From contig DIZV01000030.1 in NCBI GenBank assembly GCA_002427995.1, forward strand, positions 5,018 to 15,318: a stretch of 10,301 nucleotides of DNA, given 5' to 3'. Under the pieces are notes generated by a model. That model worked only from the letters and a program-made list of their open reading frames with translations, was not told the DNA's origin and searched no databases. Both the position numbers and the translations under genes were made by a program. The number at the start of each line of letters is the position of its first letter. The first letter of the stretch is position 1. The stretch comes from Chloroflexi bacterium UBA6019 (GTDB taxonomy: Bacteria; Chloroflexota; Dormibacteria; Dormibacterales; Dormibacteraceae). This document shows, piece by piece, positions 1 to 6,456 of the stretch.

Positions 1-296
1 GTGTCGTTCTCGAGCGGGATCCCGTACTCGACCAGGAACCGCGAGAGGTTCTCGCCATGCCAGAGCTCCTCGTAGGCCCAGAGGCTGAGGAAGGTGGTGA
101 TCACGGGGTTCATGCAGGCGCGGGTCACCAGCAGGTGTGACAGGTAGAGGGGCACATGGTTCTCCACGTCCATCGCGTAATGGAGGAAGAAGAGGTCGCC
201 CTTGCTGAGGGGGTAGTCGCGGATTTTGTCCCATTCGACCCCGGTCGTGTCGAGCTTGCGCGACTCTTCCTTATAACGCTCGATGCTGAAGCTCAT
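1..296 (-). CDS. Ferritin-like / acyl-ACP desaturase-like protein (N-terminal part; runs off left edge)
   Basis: The minus strand reads from an ATG at 296-294 without a stop to the window edge, giving the first 98 residues. The protein begins MSFSIERYKEESRKLD. Around residues 43-45 it has an acidic helix (DVEN), and around residues 77-80 an E-E-L-W-H motif followed by G-E-N. A glutamate in one helix and an ExxH in the next is the pattern of di-iron ferritin-like four-helix proteins. The W-x-x-E-E-x-x-H-G-x-x-L context resembles the soluble acyl-ACP desaturase family (DesA-type), which desaturates fatty acyl chains on acyl carrier protein. The second half of the metal site lies outside the window, so substrate and activity cannot be judged. 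A GGAGG site (complement of 301-305) lies four bases before the ATG and supports this start. The gene is divergent from the DUF4177-like gene. Confidence 0.72.
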   Translation of the reverse strand, partial: MSFSIERYKEESRKLDTTGVEWDKIRDYPLSKGDLFFLHYAMDVENHVPLYLSHLLVTRACMNPVITTFLSLWAYEELWHGENLSRFLVEYGIPLEND

Positions 297-300
297 GAAC

Positions 301-305
301 CCTCC
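301..305 (-). promoter_or_regulatory. Shine-Dalgarno site of the leftward desaturase-like gene
   Basis: On the minus strand GGAGG is followed by GTTC and then the ATG at 296-294. It is one of the few strong ribosome binding sites in the window and fixes the start of the left-edge gene. Confidence 0.6.
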
Positions 306-317
306 ACAATCCTGGAT

Positions 318-347
318 TGGTTGGAACCAGGTCGGGGATCGATTGTA
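318..347 (-). promoter_or_regulatory. Putative -10 box and downstream palindrome for the leftward gene
   Basis: The complement of 342-347 reads TACAAT, five of six bases of a -10 consensus. It would start transcription near 335, leaving a leader of about 40 bases before the ATG at 296. Directly downstream, 318-329 reads TGGTT-GG-AACCA, a short inverted repeat that could be an operator at the transcription start. I see no good -35 at 17 bases (GCTGTC on that strand), so the call rests mainly on the -10. Confidence 0.35.
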
Positions 348-362
348 GCTGGGCGCGCCGGG

Positions 363-393
363 TGGACAGCGGTCGTGGGGAGATCGCTAGAAT
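363..393 (+). promoter_or_regulatory. Putative promoter for the DUF4177-like gene (probably leaderless)
   Basis: TGGACA at 363-368 (five of six bases of TTGACA) and TAGAAT at 388-393 (five of six of TATAAT) are separated by 19 bases, slightly longer than ideal. The -10 ends seven bases before the ATG at 401, so the transcript would begin at or next to the start codon, and no Shine-Dalgarno site is visible. This arrangement is common for leaderless mRNAs in Actinomycetota and related high-GC lineages. Confidence 0.45.
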
Positions 394-400
394 CGCTTCA

Positions 401-757
401 ATGCCCGATCCGAGGTCGGAGTACGAGCCGGAGGAAATTCCGGTGATCGAGCCTGACGAGGACCCCGAGTACGAACCCGAGGACAGCCCCGCGGCCTCGG
501 CGACACTCATGGCCAGCCCGGCCCGCTCCAACAGCTCTGGCGACCGCGACTACGAGTACCGCACCGAGGTGCTGACCGTCGAGGAGGTGGCCGATGGCAA
601 GACCCTGGCCACCCGCCTGAGCGCCGCCGCGGCCGACGATTGGCACTTCGTCCAGGTCATCGATGCCGGCGACCGCCGCGTGGTCCTCTTCCGAAAGGCC
701 AAGAAGACCGAGAGGGAACGGCGGAGCGTCGGGTTCGCGCCGCCGGGGCGGTCCTGA
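401..757 (+). CDS. Small acidic protein with DUF4177-like C-terminal domain
   Basis: This is a 118-residue protein. Its first 40 or so residues are very acidic and contain the short repeat EYEPE twice, with many Asp, Glu and Pro, suggesting a disordered tail. Residues of about 52-105 run D-Y-E-Y-R-T-E-V-L-T, then a helix-like stretch with D-D-W-H-F-V-Q-V, then R-R-V-V-L-F-R-K. This Y-E-Y ... W-x-x-x-x-V ... F-x-K pattern matches the small DUF4177 fold, which has no established function. I chose the ATG at 401 over one at 317 because the intervening sequence holds a promoter-like TAGAAT and codes for an unrelated Arg/Ser/Gly-rich stretch. The stop lies 11 bases before the response regulator, so the two may be co-transcribed. 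Confidence 0.65.
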   Translation: MPDPRSEYEPEEIPVIEPDEDPEYEPEDSPAASATLMASPARSNSSGDRDYEYRTEVLTVEEVADGKTLATRLSAAAADDWHFVQVIDAGDRRVVLFRKAKKTERERRSVGFAPPGRS

Positions 758-768
758 ACCCTCTCTCC

Positions 769-1494
769 ATGCCCGAGGCGCAGACCGCCACCCAAGCGCG
801 CAAGCGCGTTCTGCTGATCGAGGACGAGTCCGCCATCCGGATCGTGGTGACCGAGATCCTCCGCCATGAGGGTTTTGAGGTCATCGAGGCCTCGGCCGGC
901 CAGGTTGGCATCCGGACAGCCGTCGCGCGCGAGCCCGACATCATCCTGCTCGATTGGGTCCTACCGGACATCTCCGGCCTCGACGTCTGCCGGGAGATCC
1001 GTCGCCAGGGCGTCCTCTGCCCGATCCTGATGCTGACCGGCCGCTCCTCCAAGGTCGACATGGTGGTCGGCCTCGAAGTCGGTGCTGACGACTACATCAC
1101 CAAGCCCTTCGACGCCCGGGAGCTGACCGCCCGCCTGCGCGCGCACCTGCGCCGCTCGGAGGGCACTCCCACCGCCAGCCGCCGGGAGGGCCTGTTGGTG
1201 GTCGGCGGAATCCAGGTTGACATCGAGAGCCGGCGGGTTCGGATCGGGGAGGAAGAGGTCCAGCTGACGATGACCGAGTTCAACCTCCTCGCCCTGCTGG
1301 CCGCCAACGCAGGGCGGGTGCTGACCCGAGCCCAGCTGCTGGAGAAGGTCTGGGGCTACCTCGCCGATGTCGACTATCACTCCGTCGACCCTCACATGCA
1401 GCGGCTCCGCCGCAAGCTCCACTCGAACGAGAGTGCGCGCGTCGCGCTGGAGGCGGTCCCCGGCCTGGGTTACCGGCTCACCCCGCTGGCCTAG
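769..1494 (+). CDS. OmpR/PhoB-family response regulator
   Basis: A 241-residue two-domain transcription regulator. The receiver domain (about residues 12-128) has the acidic pair E18-D19, the phospho-accepting D62 in the L-L-D-W strand, T90 in M-L-T-G, and K112 in T-K-P-F, so it should be phosphorylated by a histidine kinase. The C-terminal winged-helix DNA-binding domain (about 143-238) shows the family signature L-T-x-x-E-F-x-L-L, a V-W-G-Y stretch, the recognition-helix segment V-D-P-H-M-Q-R-L-R-R-K-L and the terminal G-L-G-Y-R-L wing. ATG 769 gives a standard length; the upstream in-frame extension is a shadow of the preceding gene. No histidine kinase lies in the window, so the partner is unknown. 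No clear Shine-Dalgarno site is seen, and the preceding stop is 11 bases away. Confidence 0.92.
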   Translation: MPEAQTATQARKRVLLIEDESAIRIVVTEILRHEGFEVIEASAGQVGIRTAVAREPDIILLDWVLPDISGLDVCREIRRQGVLCPILMLTGRSSKVDMVVGLEVGADDYITKPFDARELTARLRAHLRRSEGTPTASRREGLLVVGGIQVDIESRRVRIGEEEVQLTMTEFNLLALLAANAGRVLTRAQLLEKVWGYLADVDYHSVDPHMQRLRRKLHSNESARVALEAVPGLGYRLTPLA

Positions 1495-1531
1495 AGCTCC
1501 TCGGCGAGGCGAAAGGCTCAAGCTAGGCCGG

Positions 1532-2344
1532 ATGTCTGACGAGCGTCCGATTGGAGTTTTCGACTCGGGAGTCGGGGGCCTGACCGTGCTCCGGGAGATT
1601 CACGACCGGCTTCCCAACGAGTCGACGATCTACCTCGGCGACCTGAAGCACTTCCCCTACGGACCGCGCTACCAGGAGGAGGTCAAGGGTTTCGCCTTCG
1701 ACATCATCGAGTACCTCCAGCGTCGGGATGTGAAGCTGGTCGTGATCGCCTGCAACACGGCGACCGCGGCGGCCCTCAACCAGGCTCGGGAGAAGTTCGA
1801 CATCCCGATCATCGGCGTCATCGGTCCGGGAGCCCAGGCGGCCGTCGAAGCGACCCGAAAGAACCTCGTGGGCGTGATCTCCACCGAGGGCACGCGGTTG
1901 AGCCAGGAGTATCTCCACGCGATCAAGGACGCCGACCCGATGGTGGGGGTCTACCAGAAGGCGTCTCCCGAGCTGGTCGAGATCGTCGAGGCCGGCGACG
2001 CCGACACGGCGCGGGCGGAGGCTGCCCTCCGCCGCGACCTGGCCGAGATCGCCCAGCTTGGCGCCGACGTGCTGGTGCTCGGCTGCACCCACTACCCGCT
2101 GCTCCGCGCCGCGATCCAGCGCGTCTACCCGGACACATTCACCCTGGTCGACTCGGCTGAGACGACGGCCGCCAAGGTCAGCCGGCAGCTGAAGCACGCC
2201 GGCATGGAGGCCCCCGAGGGGACCTCGCCGCACCATGAGCTGATCGTCACCGCCGTGCCCCGGCGCTTCAATGAGGTCGCCGCCATCCTTTTCGGGCGAG
2301 AGGTGCCGGAGGTGACGGAGGTCGATCTTTGGCCCGGGCGGTAG
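1532..2344 (+). CDS. murI: Glutamate racemase
   Basis: A 270-residue, full-length, cofactor-independent racemase converting L-glutamate to D-glutamate for peptidoglycan in the cytoplasm. It has the N-terminal G-V-F-D-S-G-V-G-G motif (residues 8-16), the first catalytic cysteine C74 in V-I-A-C-N-T-A-T, and the second, C185, in L-G-C-T-H-Y-P-L-L with the helper H187. The usual Y-x-G-D-T-x-x-x-P-Y-G loop is present as Y-L-G-D-L-K-H-F-P-Y-G, with Leu replacing the common Thr (residues 34-44). The start at 1532 places D-S-G at residues 11-13, as normal for the family. Its end overlaps the next gene by 16 bases. It stands at the head of the long rightward gene chain; in mycobacteria murI also lies a short distance upstream of rph and rdgB. 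Confidence 0.95.
   Translation: MSDERPIGVFDSGVGGLTVLREIHDRLPNESTIYLGDLKHFPYGPRYQEEVKGFAFDIIEYLQRRDVKLVVIACNTATAAALNQAREKFDIPIIGVIGPGAQAAVEATRKNLVGVISTEGTRLSQEYLHAIKDADPMVGVYQKASPELVEIVEAGDADTARAEAALRRDLAEIAQLGADVLVLGCTHYPLLRAAIQRVYPDTFTLVDSAETTAAKVSRQLKHAGMEAPEGTSPHHELIVTAVPRRFNEVAAILFGREVPEVTEVDLWPGR
2317..2322 (+). promoter_or_regulatory. Shine-Dalgarno site deciding a TTG start
   Basis: GGAGGT lies six bases before the TTG at 2329, inside the 3' end of murI, and fixes that codon as the start of the polyprenyl synthase. A second GGAGGT lies nine bases further upstream (2308-2313). Confidence 0.65.
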
Positions 2345-3282
2345 AGGTCAGCATCTTCGGACCGGTCGCGGCGAGCCTGGACCGCTTCGAGGTCCTCGTC
2401 CGGGAATCGATCGAGGCCGACGGGCCCCCGTTGGCAGGACCGATGGGCGAGCTCTTCGCCGCCGGTGGCAAGCGGATTCGACCTGCCCTCGTCCTGCTCG
2501 CCGGCCGCCTCGGCCGCCCCTCCGACGCGCATCTCCACGCCGCCCTGGCGGTGGAGCTCGTCCACGCCGCGACGCTGGTCCACGATGACGTCATCGACCG
2601 TTCGGCTCTCCGGCGGGGGCGGCCGACGGTGGCGGCCGCTCTGGGCGACTCGCCCGCCATCGTGGTCGGCGACTTCTACTTCGCCAAGGCCTACCGGGAG
2701 GCGGCTCTGACCGGTGACGCGGGCGTGGTCGGCGCCATCGCGGAGGCGGTGATGAGGATCTGCCGCGGCGAGCTGGAGCAGAACGCTTCGCGCCATTGCT
2801 ACCGGACGTCGCTGGCCGCCTATCGGGCTCGAATCGAGTCCAAGACGGCGGCGCTCCTGGCCGCCGGCGCCTGGGTCGGCGGGCGCCTCGGCGGATTGGA
2901 CCGGGAGCGGCAGGAGGCTCTCCGGCGCTACGGGCTGGAGCTCGGCCTCGCCTTCCAGATCGCCGACGACGTCCTCGATTACATCGCGACCGAGGCGGAG
3001 CTGGGCAAGCCGGTCGGCCATGACCTCCTGGAAGGCCACGCCACCCTTCCCTTGCTCCTCTCCGAGCTGGCCGAGCCCCTGCCCGAAGGCCGCCCGCTCT
3101 CGCCCGCGAAGGTGGCTGCGGTGGTGGCGGAGGTGCGCGCGGCGGGAGGACCGGAGCGGGCGCTGGAGGAGGCCCGGCGGCACGCCGCCGGAGCGCGCGA
3201 GCAGCTGGTCGTCCTGCCCGCGGGGCCGGCCCGCGACAGCCTCGAGAGGCTCGCCGGCTACGTCGTGGAACGGCGCCTGTGA
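2329..3282 (+). CDS. Polyprenyl diphosphate synthase (long-chain trans type)
   Basis: A 317-residue enzyme of the all-trans isoprenyl diphosphate synthase family, which extends allylic diphosphates with isopentenyl diphosphate. Visible motifs in order are G-G-K-R-I-R-P (46-52, substrate phosphate binding), the first aspartate-rich motif D-D-V-I-D (86-90) followed by R-x-G-R-P-T, the second aspartate-rich motif D-D-V-L-D (213-217), and G-K-P-V-G-H-D-L with T-L-P-L-L after it. The residue five positions before the first motif is Ala (A81) rather than a bulky aromatic, which in this family permits long products; hexa- to nonaprenyl, probably for a menaquinone side chain, is inferred. The start is TTG, supported by a strong GGAGGT six bases upstream and a 16-base overlap with murI. 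The stop overlaps the next start as GTGA. Confidence 0.9.
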   Translation: MARAVEVSIFGPVAASLDRFEVLVRESIEADGPPLAGPMGELFAAGGKRIRPALVLLAGRLGRPSDAHLHAALAVELVHAATLVHDDVIDRSALRRGRPTVAAALGDSPAIVVGDFYFAKAYREAALTGDAGVVGAIAEAVMRICRGELEQNASRHCYRTSLAAYRARIESKTAALLAAGAWVGGRLGGLDRERQEALRRYGLELGLAFQIADDVLDYIATEAELGKPVGHDLLEGHATLPLLLSELAEPLPEGRPLSPAKVAAVVAEVRAAGGPERALEEARRHAAGAREQLVVLPAGPARDSLERLAGYVVERRL

Positions 3283-4682
3283 GGCGGGTCCACCTGATCG
3301 GCATCGGGCCCGGCAGCCCGGGGCTGATCACCGTCAGGGCGGCGGAGACGATCCGCGGGGCCGACGTCATCCGGCACCCGCCGGGAGTTGACGTGGCCAT
3401 CCTCGCCCTCGCCCGGCCGGGCGCCGTTCTCGGCCCTGCCAAGGGTTGGGAGGAGATCGTGCAGCTCGCCCAGCACGACCACCGGGTGGCGGTGCTCTTC
3501 CGGGGTGACCCCTTCACCTTCGGCGATGGTGCCGGTTTGGCGGAGGCGCTGCGGGAGGAGGGGATCGAGTTCGAGGTGGTGCCGGGGGTTCTGGCGGAAG
3601 CGGCCGGGCCCGCGATCTCGGGGATCTCGGCCGACCTGCTCGGGAAGCCAGGCGGCCCCGGCGAGACGGGGGCCTTCCGGGTGACGGCCGGCGAAGTTCC
3701 GGCCCGCGTCGCGGCGCTGCTCGCCGATGGCCACCCGCCCGACGCCCAGGCCGCCGTGATCCTCAACCCGGGGGCGCCCGGCCAGCGCAAGGTGCTGGCG
3801 CCGCTGCGGCACCTGGCCGGTGCCGCGGCGGAGCACCTGGAGGGCGACCTGGTCATCGTCGTCGGCCCCGGCGTGGAACAGGCGCGACGCCTCGACAGCC
3901 TTGCCGGCCGGCCGCTCCACGGCCGCCGGGTACTGGTCACCCGGGCCCGGCACCAGGCCGAGGAGTTCCACCGCCACCTCGCCGAGCTCGGCGCCTGGGT
4001 CATCGACATCCCGACCATCGAGGTCCGGCCGCTGCGGGTCGACGCCACCGTCCGGGATGCCATCGCCCGCCTCGACGAGACGCATCTGGTGGTCTTCGCC
4101 TCGGCCAACTCGGTCGAGATCTTTTTCGACATGTTGTTCGAGCTCCGCCGCGACGCGCGGGCACTGCGCAACTCGCGGCTCTGCGCGATCGGGCCTGAGA
4201 CCGCGCGGACCCTCGAGGCCCACGGCCTGCGACCGGAGCTGGTATCGGGCGAGTACACGGCCGAGGGCCTCGCGGAGACGCTTGGCAACTGGGACCTGAC
4301 CAACGCCCGGATCCTCGTCCCGCGAGCGCGGCAGAACCGGGATGCGCTGCCCGCCATCCTCGCCAAGCGAGGAGCGGAGGTGGAGATCCTCCCCGTCTAC
4401 GAGCTGGCCTGCCCGGCCGGCGCCCCGGGCGCGCTCCACGCGCTGTTCGAGGAGGACCCGGTCGACGCGGTCACCTTCACAAGCACTGCCACGGTGGTCA
4501 ACTTCGCCGGCGCCTTCGCCACCGAGGAGCTCGCCACCCTGCTCGAGAAGACACGGGTTGCCTGCATGGGACCGGTCACCGCCGACACCGCCCGCCGGCT
4601 CGGGATGAGGGTCGATATAATCGCCGGCGAATACACGACCCGCGGTTTGGCGCAGGCCGTCGCGAGTCACTTCAACCCATGA
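3279..4682 (+). CDS. Fused uroporphyrinogen-III methyltransferase-like / uroporphyrinogen-III synthase
   Basis: A 467-residue two-domain protein. Residues of about 1-205 resemble the tetrapyrrole (SUMT/CobA) methylase fold: V-H-L-I-G-I-G-P-G-S-P-G (4-15), L-F-R-G-D-P-F-T-F-G (73-82), E-V-V-P-G-V (99-104) and a C-terminal G-D-L-V-I-V-V-G. The segment between the first two motifs is much shorter than in true CobA and lacks the usual G-K-R ... Q-x-x-I-N region. Residues of about 213-467 are a normal HemD: R-R-V-L-V-T-R-A-R (216-224), F-A-S-A-N-S-V, C-A-I-G-P-E-T-A, F-T-S-T-A-T-V and C-M-G-P-V-T-A. HemD closes hydroxymethylbilane to uroporphyrinogen III for heme and related tetrapyrroles. The start is GTG in a GTGA overlap, and the stop overlaps the next ATG as ATGA. 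The HemD half is secure; methylation activity of the first half is doubtful. Confidence 0.85.
   Translation: MRRVHLIGIGPGSPGLITVRAAETIRGADVIRHPPGVDVAILALARPGAVLGPAKGWEEIVQLAQHDHRVAVLFRGDPFTFGDGAGLAEALREEGIEFEVVPGVLAEAAGPAISGISADLLGKPGGPGETGAFRVTAGEVPARVAALLADGHPPDAQAAVILNPGAPGQRKVLAPLRHLAGAAAEHLEGDLVIVVGPGVEQARRLDSLAGRPLHGRRVLVTRARHQAEEFHRHLAELGAWVIDIPTIEVRPLRVDATVRDAIARLDETHLVVFASANSVEIFFDMLFELRRDARALRNSRLCAIGPETARTLEAHGLRPELVSGEYTAEGLAETLGNWDLTNARILVPRARQNRDALPAILAKRGAEVEILPVYELACPAGAPGALHALFEEDPVDAVTFTSTATVVNFAGAFATEELATLLEKTRVACMGPVTADTARRLGMRVDIIAGEYTTRGLAQAVASHFNP
4616..4621 (+). promoter_or_regulatory. Perfect TATAAT inside the hemD part; possible internal promoter
   Basis: The codons GAT ATA ATC in this GC-rich frame create an exact TATAAT about 58 bases before the start of the cyclophilin gene. 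ATA is an unusual isoleucine codon in this composition. No recognisable -35 sits 16-18 bases upstream, so this is a weak candidate for an internal promoter of the cyclophilin-tat genes. Confidence 0.25.
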
Positions 4683-5392
4683 GCAGCCTTCCCGAACGAC
4701 AGGTGATCTCCCGCCGCCGGGCGCGCCGCGCCCCGGCGCCGACGCCGGTCGCCGGTCCGCCGGAGATCGTCCGCCCGCCCTGGGGAGCCCTCCTGGGTCT
4801 CGGGGTGATCGTCGCCATGGTGGTCGTCGCGGGCTGGGCGCTGGGCCGGGTGATCGTCCCCCAGCCGGCCGGCAAGTTCGCCGGCTGCCGAACCGCAACC
4901 GTGATCAGCCCCCACAGCTTCGCGGCAGTGCCGCCCCTCTGCATTGACAGGACGAAGACGTACCTGGCCAAGGTGAACACCACCGCCGGTGAGATCGACA
5001 TCGCGATGCCCGCGGCGGACGCGCCGGAGACGGTCAACAACTTCGTCGTCCTCGCCGTCAACGGCTTCTACACCGGGCTGACCTTCCACCGGGTCGAGAG
5101 CTGGGTCGTCCAGGGCGGCGATCCACTGGGTGACGGCCGCGGCGGCCCGGGCTACTCGCTGCCCGCGGAGACTGCCAACAAGACCTGGACGGCCGACGCG
5201 GTCGGGATGGCGCGCAACCCCGACGGGTCGATCAACGGCAGCCAGTTCTTCATCCTCAAGACCGACTGGCCGCTCGTCGGGCCGGGTGCTACCGCCTTCA
5301 ACCACTTCGGCACCGTGCTGGGTGGAACGCAGATCCTCAATACGATCAAGCCGGGCGAGCGAATCCTCTCCGTCGCCATCAGTGTCCAGTAG
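4679..5392 (+). CDS. Membrane-anchored cyclophilin-type peptidyl-prolyl isomerase
   Basis: A 237-residue protein with an Arg-rich cytoplasmic N-terminus (R12-R17 region), one hydrophobic segment of about residues 35-56 and an extracytoplasmic cyclophilin domain from about residue 93. The domain shows A-P-E-T-V-N-N-F (115-122), G-L-T-F-H-R-V with the catalytic Arg at R138, Q-G-G-D-P (145-149), G-P-G-Y, N-G-S-Q-F-F-I (186-192) and F-N-H-F-G-T-V. It should catalyse proline isomerisation in exported proteins as they fold. Two cysteines, C70 and C88, lie in the stalk between membrane and domain and could form a disulfide. The F-x-M-Q pocket strand of classic cyclophilins is W-V-V-Q here, so affinity may differ. 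It starts in an ATGA overlap with the hemD fusion and precedes tatA, consistent with a role beside protein export. Confidence 0.9.
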   Translation: MSSLPERQVISRRRARRAPAPTPVAGPPEIVRPPWGALLGLGVIVAMVVVAGWALGRVIVPQPAGKFAGCRTATVISPHSFAAVPPLCIDRTKTYLAKVNTTAGEIDIAMPAADAPETVNNFVVLAVNGFYTGLTFHRVESWVVQGGDPLGDGRGGPGYSLPAETANKTWTADAVGMARNPDGSINGSQFFILKTDWPLVGPGATAFNHFGTVLGGTQILNTIKPGERILSVAISVQ

Positions 5393-5440
5393 GACTTTCG
5401 GTTCGCGGCCGGTAATTCGGCGTCGCGGCTGCCAAGATAG

Positions 5441-5686
5441 GTGAGTATGGGAATCTTGGGCCATTATTGGATCATCGGGCTGCTGGTCGTGGTGTTGATA
5501 ATTTTCGGCCCCGGCAAGCTGCCGCAGATCGGCGGCGCGGTCGGCACCGCGATCAAGGAGTTTCGCAAGGCCACCGGCGAGCTGAAGGACGAAGTCGCGA
5601 AGGCGACCGAGCATCAGCAGTCGTCGGCGGCGCCCGGCGCCGTCGAGGCGGCGCCCAAGGAAACGCCCGAACCGCCTCGAGCCTGA
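5441..5686 (+). CDS. tatA: Sec-independent protein translocase subunit TatA
   Basis: A small protein of 81 residues from GTG 5441, or 79 from ATG 5447. It has the TatA plan: a short N-terminal membrane helix (Y-W-I-I-G-L-L-V-V-V-L-I-I), the F-G-P-G-K-L-P hinge, an amphipathic helix (G-G-A-V-G-T-A-I-K-E-F-R-K-A) and a charged, Ala/Pro-rich disordered tail. TatA oligomers form the pore through which TatC-bound folded proteins cross the membrane. The start is ambiguous: AGGTGA lies too close to the ATG to be a normal ribosome site, while the GTG directly follows AGATAG, the same six bases that precede tatC. I give the longer form. Only one TatA/B-type gene is seen here; a minimal TatA-TatC system is possible, or TatB may lie elsewhere. 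Confidence 0.92.
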   Translation: MSMGILGHYWIIGLLVVVLIIFGPGKLPQIGGAVGTAIKEFRKATGELKDEVAKATEHQQSSAAPGAVEAAPKETPEPPRA

Positions 5687-5700
5687 CCGTCTTCAGATAG

Positions 5701-6456
5701 ATGGCCCTGCTCGACCGCGTGCTTCAACGCGGCCCCGGGAAGTACGGGGTCGACGACGTCGGCGACTCGCAGATGTCGCTCCTCGATCACCTCGAGGCGC
5801 TCCGCCGCGTGCTCATCGTGTCGGTCATCGGCTGGGCGATCTGCACCGTCGTGGCCTTCGTGTTCTGGACCCGGATCCTCGAATTCCTGATCTCCCGCGG
5901 GAATGTCTCCCACCTCGTCTTCCTGACCCCGACCGGTGGCATCACCCTGGGCCTCAAGATCGCCCTCGTCGTCGGGCTGGTCCTGGCGGCGCCAGTCTGG
6001 ATCCAGCAGATCTGGTGGTTCGTCAGCCCCGGCCTCCACCGCCACGAACGCCGGTTGGTGGTGCCGCTGATCCTCGCCACGATCGCCTTCTTCGCGATCG
6101 GCGTCAGCTTCGCCCTCTTCTCGCTGCCGCTGTTCATGAAGATCCTGCAGGGGTTCGCCCCCAAGGACTTCAGTTACCTGCCGGTCGGCGAGGACTACCT
6201 GAACTTCATTCTCTTCCTGGTCCTGGGCTTCGGGATCGTGTTCGAGATGCCGGTCGTCGTCTACACGCTCGGGTTGCTCCGGATCATCAGCTCCAAGTGG
6301 CTCTACGCCAACCGCTTCTACTGGATCATCGGGCTCGGCGTCCTCGCCAACGTGATGACTCCCGGGGTGGACCCGATCACGCCGCTCTTCATGTGGGTAC
6401 CCCTCTACGTCTTCTGGGAGGCGACCGCGCTCCTGCTCAAGCTCTCCGGCCGATGA
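5701..6456 (+). CDS. tatC: Sec-independent protein translocase subunit TatC
   Basis: A 251-residue polytopic membrane protein, the receptor for twin-arginine signal peptides. The cytoplasmic N-terminal signature M-S-L-L-D-H-L-E-A-L-R-R is at residues 25-36, then a first membrane helix (about 37-57), L-T-P-T-G-G-I (75-81), and helix 2 leading into the loop W-W-F-V-S-P-G-L-H-R-H-E-R (105-117), which contains the conserved Pro and Glu-Arg. Helices 3-6 follow, with F-G-I-V-F-E-M-P (177-184) and T-P-G-V-D-P (220-225). The length and six predicted helices fit TatC. The first 24 residues precede the usual family start; an in-frame ATG at 5773 is an alternative, though short extensions are common. 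It is 14 bases after tatA and its stop overlaps rph as ATGA. Confidence 0.95.
   Translation: MALLDRVLQRGPGKYGVDDVGDSQMSLLDHLEALRRVLIVSVIGWAICTVVAFVFWTRILEFLISRGNVSHLVFLTPTGGITLGLKIALVVGLVLAAPVWIQQIWWFVSPGLHRHERRLVVPLILATIAFFAIGVSFALFSLPLFMKILQGFAPKDFSYLPVGEDYLNFILFLVLGFGIVFEMPVVVYTLGLLRIISSKWLYANRFYWIIGLGVLANVMTPGVDPITPLFMWVPLYVFWEATALLLKLSGR

Noticed and set aside
1499..1509. CCTCG-G-CGAGG palindrome between the response regulator and murI as a terminator
   Set aside because: Five-base stem with a one-base loop and no T-run; too short to form a stable terminator.
1367..1531. N-terminal extension of glutamate racemase into the response regulator gene
   Set aside because: Ser/Arg/Trp-rich and unrelated to the family; the ATG at 1532 gives the standard MurI start.
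2591..4898. Very long minus-strand open frames (2591-4366 and 3258-4898) opposite the prenyl synthase and hemD fusion
   Set aside because: They are Arg/Ala/Pro/Gly-rich translations of the antisense of well-recognised genes, with no domain I recognise; typical shadow frames of high-GC DNA.
6015..6452. N-terminal extension of RNase PH into tatC
   Set aside because: The extension is an out-of-frame reading of tatC; the ATG at 6453 in an ATGA overlap gives the normal RNase PH N-terminus.
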